This document shows positions 1-5,387 of a stretch of 5,387 bases of DNA, piece by piece. Below the pieces are notes generated by a model. That model was not told the DNA's origin, searched no databases, and worked only from the letters and a program-made list of their open reading frames with translations. The stretch comes from Lachnospiraceae bacterium (GTDB taxonomy: Bacteria; Bacillota; Clostridia; Lachnospirales; Lachnospiraceae): positions 1 through 5,387 of the forward strand of contig JAFUXY010000269.1 of assembly GCA_017477005.1 (NCBI GenBank), written 5' to 3'. Within the stretch, counting starts at the first letter, position 1. Each line of letters opens with the position of its first letter. A program made the position numbers and the translations under genes.

Positions 1-1671
1 GCGCTCCATCAGTTCTTCCGGCGAACCCTGCTCGGCCACGCCGCCGTCTGACAACACCACGATCTTGTTCGCCCCTGCCACTGTACGCATACGATGAGCA
101 ATGATCATTACCGTCTTATTCTGTATCAATCTCGACAGCGCTGTCTGAACCTGTGTTTCGTTTTCCACGTCAAGAGACGCTGTGGCTTCATCCAGCAGAA
201 TGATCGGCGCGTTTTTCAGAAACACCCTTGCGATTGAAATTCTCTGCCGCTCGCCGCCTGACAATTCGCTTCCATTCTCCCCGATATTGGTTTCAAAACC
301 ATCCGGAAGCGTCCTTATAAATTCATCGCAGTTTGCCATCCTGGCCGCAGCAAACACCTCTTCATCGGTTGCGTCCTTTTTCCCAACACGGATGTTTTCC
401 ATGACCGTATTATTAAAAAGCGTCACATCCTGAAACACGATGGAGAAGACAGAAAGCAACGCCTCCGGATCTACCGTTTTCACATCCACGCCACCGACGA
501 AGACCCTGCCCCTGTCCGCATCCCAAAATCTCGCCGCCAGACGGGAGACGGTGGTTTTGCCTCCGCCGGAGGGACCGACCAGTGCCGTGACCTCACCCTG
601 CTTTGCCACAAAGGAAACATCTGAAAGAACGGTTTTGCTGTCCTTGTAGGAAAACCCAACATGGTCAAATGTAATATCATAGCCATTGGGCGAGAAATCC
701 CTGGCACCGCTCTGCTCCGGATATGCGCTGATCGTATTCATACGATCCACATTCACCTGCAGGGCGTTGATCGCCGCCAGGTTGATGAGCGTTGCGGACA
801 TCGGCTCATAGAGCCTGGACGCCACCAAAAGAAAGCAGAAAAACTGCATAAGCCCCAGCTCGCCTCGGATCAGCTGCATACTGCCTACAAGCGCTACGGT
901 CGCGATACCGAATTTCAAAAGCATCTGCGCTGAAACCACGAAGATCGCCGCGCCCAGTTCGCTGAATATCTGTCTTTTTTCATAGAGATCGATGGTTTCA
1001 AACAACGCGGACATATATTTCCCTTCTGCGTTGTTGCTTTTCAGATCCCGCGAGGTTTCAATAAATTCCTGCACATCCTCATTGAGTCGAACCTTCGTTT
1101 CCACCTGTCTCCTTGTGAAAAAATTCTGCGCCTTTTTGGAGGTCAGAACGATCAAAAGAGCAATGGGAACCGGCCAAACTGCGGCAAGCGCCATCTTATA
1201 CTGCATAAAAAACAAGGATATACAGACGGCAAGCGTTGACGCAATACTGCCGTAGTACTGTGGGATCTGATGCGAACCGGCGTGCTCCAAGGCCTCAGCG
1301 TCCCCCATGATTGTCCCTGTCAGGTCGGCGAGATCCCGCTTGGCGAAAAAGGACAGCGGCAGCTTTCTCAGTTTTTCGGCAAGCGCTACCCTTCGTGTTC
1401 CTGACTCAATATACGTCGCAAAATACGTGGCGTTGTACTGTCCGATCGAAGTCAACGCAATCAGTGCGATGCAAAAGACGATCCCCGCAATATACATGGC
1501 CAGATGCGACCTATAGGTTCCCTCCATGTAATCCCCCGTGAACCGATACAAAAGTCCGACCGGGAACATCAACGCCAGATCCGCTGCCATGACCGCGAAG
1601 ATGGCGGCTAACATATCCTTTGCGCCCTTATTCGAAAGCGCGAATTTGTTTTCAAATGTCTTGATCATCAT
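1..1671 (-). CDS. ABC transporter half-protein, permease-ATPase fusion, second subunit (3' end outside window)
   Basis: The frame is open for 557 codons from the ATG at 1671 to the left edge, so the C-terminal roughly 20-40 residues are missing. The protein has an exporter-type membrane domain (about residues 20-300, helices near 20-43, 58-80, 140-157, 160-178, 240-265, 270-290) followed by an ATPase domain from about 332. All nucleotide-binding motifs are visible: Walker A GPSGGGKTT at 366-374, Q-loop Q414, signature LSGGE at 470-474, Walker B ILLDE with catalytic E495, D-loop SLD, and H-loop H526. It should pair with the product of the upstream gene. The start ATG overlaps the upstream stop (ATGA) and sits 6 nt after GGAGG. 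A second ATG follows immediately and could be used instead. Half-transporter identity is certain. The substrate is not visible; the style resembles YbtQ/IrtB-like proteins (inference). Confidence 0.95.
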   Translation of the reverse strand, partial: MMIKTFENKFALSNKGAKDMLAAIFAVMAADLALMFPVGLLYRFTGDYMEGTYRSHLAMYIAGIVFCIALIALTSIGQYNATYFATYIESGTRRVALAEKLRKLPLSFFAKRDLADLTGTIMGDAEALEHAGSHQIPQYYGSIASTLAVCISLFFMQYKMALAAVWPVPIALLIVLTSKKAQNFFTRRQVETKVRLNEDVQEFIETSRDLKSNNAEGKYMSALFETIDLYEKRQIFSELGAAIFVVSAQMLLKFGIATVALVGSMQLIRGELGLMQFFCFLLVASRLYEPMSATLINLAAINALQVNVDRMNTISAYPEQSGARDFSPNGYDITFDHVGFSYKDSKTVLSDVSFVAKQGEVTALVGPSGGGKTTVSRLAARFWDADRGRVFVGGVDVKTVDPEALLSVFSIVFQDVTLFNNTVMENIRVGKKDATDEEVFAAARMANCDEFIRTLPDGFETNIGENGSELSGGERQRISIARVFLKNAPIILLDEATASLDVENETQVQTALSRLIQNKTVMIIAHRMRTVAGANKIVVLSDGGVAEQGSPEELMER

Positions 1672-3449
1672 GCCTCACCTCCAACCTTCCAACTCACGGC
1701 CTGTGTATATTCCTGCCACATAGAGCGGTATAATCCTTTTTTATTCAAAAGTTCTTCATGACTTCCTTCCTCCTCCACGCTTCCGTGATTCAAAACATAG
1801 ATTCGATCTGCTCCTTGTACAGTGGACAGCCGGTGCGCGATCATAATGACGGTGGCGTGTTTCGTCAGCTCCTGAAACGCTCTTTGCACCAGCATTTCAT
1901 TCTCAGGATCCGCAAAGGCTGTCGCTTCATCAAGGACAACCACCGGCGCCTTTTTCAAAATTGCTCTCGCAATGGCGATCCGCTGCTGCTCCCCGCCGGA
2001 CAGATACGTCCCTCTGCTTCCCAGTACCGTATGTATTCCTTCCGGAAGACGGCCTATGATATCCTCGCACTGCGCTTTCTTTAGGGCTTCAAGTATTTCT
2101 TGTTCCGTCGCGTCCGGCTTTGCGATCTTGAGGTTTTCTGCGATCGAACGCTTCAAAAGCCTGCTGTCCTGAAATACATACGATACCGTATTCATCCTCT
2201 CTTCCTTCGGAATATCCCGCACATCAACGCCGCCGATTGAGACCTCGCCCTCATCCGCGTCAAAGAAGCGGGAAATCAATGCCGCCGCTGTTGTCTTGCC
2301 GCTTCCCGAAGGACCGACCAGCGCTATGATGCTGCCCTCATCTGCGTAAAGTGACAGATTGCAGACTGCGGCTTTTTCATTTCCGGTATAATGATATGTG
2401 ACATTTTGAAGCCGAACGGATGCGTCTTTGGGATGTCTTGGGCTGTTCGTTTCTGGAAGCGGACTAATATTTAGTACGTCCTCCATTCTTGTGATTGCGT
2501 CATCCAACAACATGGTATTTACCGACAGAAATATGACACGGTTCATCGTCGTCACGATTACGGGCACAAAGATCACATAGAACAAAAAATTCACAAGGAT
2601 ATCCTGCGAAGCCGCGCTGCTTTTTGTCAGAAACAGCACAAGCGCGATCAGACAGGCAAAGGACGAATTTATGATTACAGTAAAAGCGATCATATGCGGA
2701 CGGCACCTCCTGGTGTATCTTATGCAGAATTTGCTGTAATCATCGATGGATTTTTTGAACCGATGGAAGGAAAAGACCGTCTGCCCGAATGTCTTGACGA
2801 CAGGGATGCCCCGCACATATTCCACCGCTTCGTTGCTCATATTTTCCAAAGAATTCTGGTACTGTTTCATATCTTCCGCCATAGCAGGTCCCGCCATCTG
2901 CATCATACAAAAAAATGCAATGATGGTCGTCATTAGGACAGCGAACCCAAAGCGCCAGTCGTATAGAAAAAGCATCACGACCATGCAGACAGGGGTGACA
3001 AGAGCCTGTACCATGTCCGGCAGATTGTGCGCCAGAAATGTCTCCGTAGACGCGGTTGTTTCCAGCACCACCCTGCGCAGCTTGCCGGAGCCCATTTCAT
3101 CGGAAAACCCTACCGGAAGCCTTGCAATGTGGGACAGGATCGTCTTTTTCATGTTGGCGGCCGTTCTGAAGGCCGCCATATGCGCGCACATCAAAGCGAC
3201 AAAATAGACAAGCATCGTAATCAAAGAAAACCAGACCGCCATCCATCCATTGTGGACAATGCTTTGCGCCTTTTCATAATGCCCGTTTACCTCGATCACC
3301 TCCCTGAGTATCCGCCACAAATAGACGAACGGCATCAGCCCTGTGATAGCCGACAGCGCGGACAGGAAGAATGAAAGATAAGTCAGTCCTTTGTAAGCGC
3401 CTGCATAGGAAAGAGCCTTCGCCAGAGCGCTTTCTTTCTTTTGTTTCAT
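1668..3449 (-). CDS. ABC transporter half-protein, permease-ATPase fusion, first subunit
   Basis: This complete 593-aa protein has the usual length for a half-transporter. The membrane domain spans about residues 18-310, with helices near 19-47, 66-94, 146-165, 166-188, 254-277 and 285-309. The ATPase domain starts near 345. Motifs: Walker A GPSGSGKTT at 379-387, Q-loop Q427, signature LSGGE at 483-487, Walker B VVVLDE with catalytic E508, and H-loop H539. The D-loop reads AFAD (511-514) rather than the common SALD/SLD, a variant I associate with YbtP/YbtQ-IrtAB-type siderophore transporters (family knowledge from memory). It is the first gene of the operon, preceded by AGGAGG five bases before the ATG, and overlaps the second subunit gene by 4 nt. 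Both subunits keep a full catalytic set, so both ATP sites look competent. The substrate is unknown: ferric siderophore, drug or peptide are all possible, and direction cannot be read from sequence. Confidence 0.96.
   Translation of the reverse strand: MKQKKESALAKALSYAGAYKGLTYLSFFLSALSAITGLMPFVYLWRILREVIEVNGHYEKAQSIVHNGWMAVWFSLITMLVYFVALMCAHMAAFRTAANMKKTILSHIARLPVGFSDEMGSGKLRRVVLETTASTETFLAHNLPDMVQALVTPVCMVVMLFLYDWRFGFAVLMTTIIAFFCMMQMAGPAMAEDMKQYQNSLENMSNEAVEYVRGIPVVKTFGQTVFSFHRFKKSIDDYSKFCIRYTRRCRPHMIAFTVIINSSFACLIALVLFLTKSSAASQDILVNFLFYVIFVPVIVTTMNRVIFLSVNTMLLDDAITRMEDVLNISPLPETNSPRHPKDASVRLQNVTYHYTGNEKAAVCNLSLYADEGSIIALVGPSGSGKTTAAALISRFFDADEGEVSIGGVDVRDIPKEERMNTVSYVFQDSRLLKRSIAENLKIAKPDATEQEILEALKKAQCEDIIGRLPEGIHTVLGSRGTYLSGGEQQRIAIARAILKKAPVVVLDEATAFADPENEMLVQRAFQELTKHATVIMIAHRLSTVQGADRIYVLNHGSVEEEGSHEELLNKKGLYRSMWQEYTQAVSWKVGGEA
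1675..1682 (-). promoter_or_regulatory. Ribosome binding site of the second ABC gene, inside the first gene
   Basis: GGAGGTGA on the minus strand is a near-perfect Shine-Dalgarno sequence embedded in the last codons of the first ABC gene. It supports ATG 1671 (6 nt from GGAGG) and also allows ATG 1668 (9 nt). With the ATGA overlap it implies translational coupling and equal subunit supply. Confidence 0.85.
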
Positions 3450-3454
3450 AGGAA

Positions 3455-3460
3455 CCTCCT
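3455..3460 (-). promoter_or_regulatory. Ribosome binding site of the first ABC gene
   Basis: AGGAGG on the minus strand, preceded by AAA, lies five bases before the ATG at 3449. It is a consensus site and fixes the start codon. Confidence 0.9.
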
Positions 3461-3477
3461 TTTCTACTTGTAGTGGA

Positions 3478-3549
3478 TTACCATTGTTCGACCTCTATCC
3501 ATATCCACATTTTGATTACGAAAAAAAGACCCGAAGGTCTTTTTATCAT
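3478..3549 (-). CDS. Possible 23-aa leader peptide ORF spanning the leader terminator
   Basis: Between the predicted ABC promoter and the first ABC gene, a minus-strand ATG at 3549 opens 23 codons (beginning MIKRPSGLFF, Trp-rich near its end) and stops with TAA at 3478-3480. The reading frame runs straight through the terminator hairpin at 3521-3544, so a ribosome translating it would disrupt the stem. This is the geometry expected of ribosome-controlled attenuation, as known for the bmrB leader ahead of the BmrCD ABC exporter in Bacillus subtilis. Against it: I see no Shine-Dalgarno sequence before the ATG, and an ORF this short can occur by chance. It is listed as a candidate only. Confidence 0.2.
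   Translation of the reverse strand: MIKRPSGLFFVIKMWIWIEVEQW
3521..3544 (-). terminator. Intrinsic terminator in the leader of the ABC operon (candidate attenuator)
   Basis: On the minus strand the arms AAAAAGACC (3544-3536) and GGTCTTTTT (3531-3523) pair over nine bases around a TTCG loop closed by C-G, the very stable UUCG tetraloop. The T-run extends to seven bases. It lies about 40 nt downstream of the promoter -10 box and about 70 nt upstream of the first ABC start codon, so it should stop most transcripts unless read-through is controlled. The opposite strand can also form a stem followed by five Ts, so it may act in both directions and insulate the divergent genes. Confidence 0.8.
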
Positions 3550-3564
3550 GCTATAGTAATAATT

Positions 3565-3580
3565 GTTAGTTTCGGCTAAC
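3565..3580. promoter_or_regulatory. Inverted repeat GTTAG-N6-CTAAC at the ABC promoter start point (candidate operator)
   Basis: The 16-bp dyad lies directly downstream of the minus-strand -10 box and covers the predicted start point, an ideal repressor position. A wider pair of arms, TATAGTA (3552-3558) and TACTATA (3581-3587), flanks it; the latter overlaps the -10 box. GTTAG/CTAAC half-sites resemble those of DtxR/IdeR-type metal repressors, but the 6-base centre is wider than in the classic DtxR box. That assignment is a weak inference. Confidence 0.5.
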
Positions 3581-3581
3581 T

Positions 3582-3610
3582 ACTATAAAACTTGTATGAA
3601 AATTTGTCAA
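3582..3610 (-). promoter_or_regulatory. Sigma-A-type promoter of the ABC operon
   Basis: On the minus strand, TTGACA (3610-3605, perfect -35) is followed by a 17-nt spacer and TATAGT (3587-3582, five of six -10 bases). The predicted start is near 3575, giving a leader of about 126 nt to the first ABC ATG. No comparable promoter was found between the leader terminator and the gene. Confidence 0.75.
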
Positions 3611-3632
3611 GGAAATTTAATTCGAATACTAT
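3604..3632 (+). promoter_or_regulatory. Candidate upstream promoter for the MATE gene
   Basis: TTGTCA (3604-3609), a 17-nt spacer and TACTAT (3627-3632) form a plausible plus-strand promoter. Its -35 box occupies almost the same bases as the -35 box of the minus-strand ABC promoter, so the two would compete for polymerase. The -10 match is four of six bases, so it is less certain. Confidence 0.35.
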
Positions 3633-3664
3633 ACAGTTCCTTATACTGGTTTCTCCTGTTCATC

Positions 3665-3694
3665 TTGCGGCACTGCCCGAGATTGTACTATAAT
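3665..3694 (+). promoter_or_regulatory. Candidate proximal promoter for the MATE gene
   Basis: A perfect -10 box TATAAT (3689-3694) lies 18 nt after a weak -35, TTGCGG (3665-3670). The predicted start is near 3701, leaving a leader of about 46 nt. A weak -35 with a palindrome just downstream suggests a regulated promoter. Confidence 0.5.
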
Positions 3695-3695
3695 A

Positions 3696-3720
3696 CGTTT
3701 GTACGTTCTCGTATAAAACG
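3696..3720. promoter_or_regulatory. Imperfect palindrome over the MATE start point (candidate operator)
   Basis: Arms CGTTT-G-TACG and CGTA-TA-AAACG surround a TTCT centre, with one extra base in the right arm. It begins right after the TATAAT box and covers the predicted transcription start. Position and shape fit a TetR-type repressor site, but no regulator gene is in the window. The RNA could also form a weak hairpin. Confidence 0.4.
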
Positions 3721-3735
3721 ATTCGAAAATAATCC

Positions 3736-3741
3736 AAGAGG
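3736..3741 (+). promoter_or_regulatory. Ribosome binding site of the MATE gene
   Basis: AAGAGG lies five bases before the ATG at 3747. It is one mismatch from AAGGAGG-type consensus and supports that start. Confidence 0.7.
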
Positions 3742-3746
3742 CATTT

Positions 3747-5084
3747 ATGAACATCAAATTATCCGATCACTTTACTTACCGCAGAGTACTGCGGTTTGCG
3801 CTTCCATCCATCTTTATGATGATTTTTACATCTATCTACAGCGTAGTGGATGGTTTTTTTGTTTCCAATTTTTCCGGGAAAAATGCATTAGCAGCCGTAT
3901 CTTTTATCTATCCGTATATTATGATATTCGGCGCCATTGGCTTTATGCTGGGTACCGGAGGTACGGCACTGATCGCTATTCGTCTTGGCGAAGGAGAAAA
4001 AGAAAAAGCGAACCAGACCTTCTCCATGATGGTGTATGTTACGATTGCCCTTGGGATTCTTTTTTCAATCTTTGGCAGCGTATCGATCCAACAAGTTGCC
4101 CTATTGTTGGGCGCCAATGAAGATATTCTCGCGCTTTCTGTTACCTATGGCTCCATCCTCCTGATCGGACTGCCTGCTTTTATGCTGCAGTTTGAGTTTC
4201 AGAGCTTCATGGTGGCTGCGGAAAAGCCAAAACTTGGCCTGTACATTACGATTGTTTCCGGCCTTACCAATATACTGTTTGATTTGCTGCTGGTCGGCAT
4301 ACTGAAAATGGGCATCTCAGGCGCCGCTATAGCTACGGATGTCAGCGAGCTGGTTGGCGGCGTGTTTCCTGTTTTGTATTTCGTCCGAAAAAACAACAGC
4401 AGCCTGCAGCTGATTAAGGCTCGTATTGATTTTTCAGATTTGAGAAGGGCGCTGGCCAACGGTTCCTCTGAATTTATTACCAATATTTCTCTTTCTGTTG
4501 TCAGTATGCTCTACAATGCGCAGCTTATGAAATTTGCCGGAGCCGACGGCGTTGCCGCCTATGGCGTATTGCTGTACGTGAGCGAAATCTTCCTTGCCGT
4601 TTTCGTAGGCTATGCCATCGGCACAGCGCCTATCATTGGATATCATTTTGGCGCCCGGAATCAAAAGGAGCTGAAAAATGTATTTGGCATGAGTATCCGT
4701 ATCATAGGAATCTGTGGATTTGCCATGCTCATAGCCGGAGAAATATTTGCAGGAGCTATCGCCGGTGTCTTTGTTGGTTATGATGAGGAGCTTATGAAAA
4801 TGACGGTTCACGCCTTCCGGATCTTCTCTTTCTCATTCCTGTTTGCGTCGATACCGATCTATTGTTCTGCGTTTTTTACCGCATTGAATAATGGAGTCCT
4901 ATCCGCGCTAATTTCTTTTGTCCGAACCTTTCTCTTCGAAATAGGGTCGGTACTGCTGCTGCCTATGATCATGGGTCTGGATGGTATCTGGTTTTCCTTG
5001 GTTGTTGCGGAACTGGCCGCATCCATCCTGTCCATAGGCATCCTCCTTCGAAAGAGAAAGGTTCTGTTTTTTGCAGATGCTTGA
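3747..5084 (+). CDS. MATE family efflux transporter (MepA-like branch)
   Basis: The 445-aa product has the length and twelve-helix layout of MATE pumps, which expel drugs or other organic cations across the inner membrane using a sodium or proton gradient. Helices lie near residues 14-36, 51-76, 92-112, 130-150, 164-184, 190-213, 239-261, 271-294, 314-338, 354-376, 384-405 and 412-434. Family signatures are the first-helix segment SIYSVVDGFFVSNFSG (29-44), with membrane acid D35, the GTGGTALIAIRLGEG stretch (69-83), and NGSSEFITNIS (238-248), which opens the second six-helix half. D198 and E201 lie in helix 6 where many relatives have uncharged residues. It is divergent from the ABC operon, shares its 297-nt control region, and converges with the nuclease-like gene 23 nt downstream. 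The substrate is unknown. No clear terminator follows. Confidence 0.95.
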   Translation: MNIKLSDHFTYRRVLRFALPSIFMMIFTSIYSVVDGFFVSNFSGKNALAAVSFIYPYIMIFGAIGFMLGTGGTALIAIRLGEGEKEKANQTFSMMVYVTIALGILFSIFGSVSIQQVALLLGANEDILALSVTYGSILLIGLPAFMLQFEFQSFMVAAEKPKLGLYITIVSGLTNILFDLLLVGILKMGISGAAIATDVSELVGGVFPVLYFVRKNNSSLQLIKARIDFSDLRRALANGSSEFITNISLSVVSMLYNAQLMKFAGADGVAAYGVLLYVSEIFLAVFVGYAIGTAPIIGYHFGARNQKELKNVFGMSIRIIGICGFAMLIAGEIFAGAIAGVFVGYDEELMKMTVHAFRIFSFSFLFASIPIYCSAFFTALNNGVLSALISFVRTFLFEIGSVLLLPMIMGLDGIWFSLVVAELAASILSIGILLRKRKVLFFADA

Positions 5085-5107
5085 AAATCGCAGCGCGGAG
5101 TGCCTAC

Positions 5108-5387
5108 TTATAGTTCTTGATACCCGTCCTTATAGTGTACCCTGCATCTCTTTTTGAAAAAGGAGATCCCGTATCGCCCGATATTTCCGTAGCCTTCTTC
5201 TAAGAGCGCGTCCACGTAGCTTCGCTCATCAATCTGCTTGATCGCCTCCTCGGCCGCCGCATCCATCATCTCCATGGTGACGGGCTTCTTCCCCTGCTGT
5301 TTCACTGCTTTCAGCTCTATGACAAAGGCCTTCGCAAAAACATCTCCGGTTTTCATAAGAAGATCACTCCTGCCATCTCCAGATTCC
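5108..5387 (-). CDS. AAA-ATPase-like protein, C-terminal PD-(D/E)XK nuclease-like domain (5' end outside window)
   Basis: The frame is open from the right edge for 92 codons to TAA at 5108-5110. An internal ATG at 5356 is not the start, because conserved residues lie before it. The fragment begins ESGDGRSDLLMK, then AFVIELK, AIKQIDERSY and GRYGISFFKKRC, the hallmark order of the PDDEXK_9 (DUF1703) domain that ends AAA-ATPase-like proteins of about 500-560 aa. Putative catalytic residues are D8, E24 and K26 (numbered from the window edge), with Q51 and Y57 of the QxxxxxY motif, so the nuclease core looks intact. Family function is not established; these genes are often multicopy in gut anaerobes and are suspected of roles in mobile DNA or defence. 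The N-terminal ATPase part cannot be checked here. It converges on the MATE gene. Confidence 0.85.
   Translation of the reverse strand, partial: ESGDGRSDLLMKTGDVFAKAFVIELKAVKQQGKKPVTMEMMDAAAEEAIKQIDERSYVDALLEEGYGNIGRYGISFFKKRCRVHYKDGYQEL

Noticed and set aside
182..1723. Several 60-90 aa plus-strand open frames
   Set aside because: All lie antisense to the second ABC gene, which is continuous through every conserved ATPase motif.
2746..3207. 153-aa plus-strand open frame
   Set aside because: It lies wholly antisense inside the first ABC gene, which has full domain support. It has no ribosome binding site or recognisable protein features.
3450..3520. A second ABC promoter downstream of the leader terminator
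   Set aside because: No -35/-10 pair with acceptable spacing was found on the minus strand in this stretch. A weak promoter cannot be excluded.
3563..4120. 185-aa plus-strand open frame starting in the intergenic region
   Set aside because: It overlaps the first quarter of the MATE gene in another frame. Its composition (Tyr, Arg and Cys-rich) looks like an out-of-frame reading, and MATE homology is unambiguous.
5146..5167. Hairpin ATCTC-TTTTT / AAAAAG-GAGAT as a terminator for the MATE gene
   Set aside because: It has a bulge, no T-run after it on the plus strand, and is explained by Phe-Phe-Lys-Lys codons of the nuclease-like gene.
5108..5356. Stand-alone 82-aa minus-strand protein starting at the ATG at 5356
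   Set aside because: The conserved ESGDGRSD segment lies in frame upstream of that ATG and the frame stays open to the window edge, so this is the end of a longer gene.

Overview
The window looks like bacterial DNA from a low-to-mid GC Firmicute, probably a gut-type Clostridia or Negativicutes lineage. The reasons are strong AGGAGG-type ribosome binding sites, sigma-A-like promoters, a paired half-size ABC transporter operon, a MepA-branch MATE pump, and a fragment of the AAA-ATPase-like/PD-(D/E)XK family that is often multicopy in such genomes. The species cannot be named from the sequence. No RNA gene, insertion sequence, CRISPR array or attachment site was seen.

Layout: positions 1-3449 hold two ABC transporter half-proteins on the minus strand, each a six-helix membrane domain fused to a nucleotide-binding domain. 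The upstream gene (1668-3449) is complete at 593 aa. The downstream gene (1-1671) overlaps it by an ATGA junction and runs off the left edge, missing only its last few dozen residues. They almost certainly form one heterodimeric transporter. Sequence style (the AFAD D-loop in one, GPSGGGKTT in the other) recalls the YbtP/YbtQ-IrtAB type, which is linked to siderophores and metals, but drug or peptide export is equally possible.

Positions 3450-3746 (297 nt, AT-rich, no normal gene) form a divergent control region. On the minus strand there is a near-consensus promoter (TTGACA, 17-nt spacer, TATAGT). A GTTAG/CTAAC dyad lies at its predicted start point. A complete intrinsic terminator with a UUCG tetraloop follows in the leader of the ABC operon, before the first gene. 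On the plus strand there are one or two candidate promoters and a second imperfect palindrome ahead of the MATE gene. The terminator placed between promoter and first gene is the most interesting observation: it suggests that ABC operon expression is set by regulated or leaky read-through.

Positions 3747-5084 encode a complete 445-aa MATE efflux pump on the plus strand. It converges, with a 23-nt gap, on the 3' end of a minus-strand gene (5108-5387, 5' end outside the window). That fragment is the C-terminal PD-(D/E)XK nuclease-like domain of an AAA-ATPase-like protein of unknown function. The ABC pair and MATE pump share one regulatory region and may be co-controlled efflux or metal-homeostasis functions. 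The nuclease-like gene is probably an unrelated neighbour.
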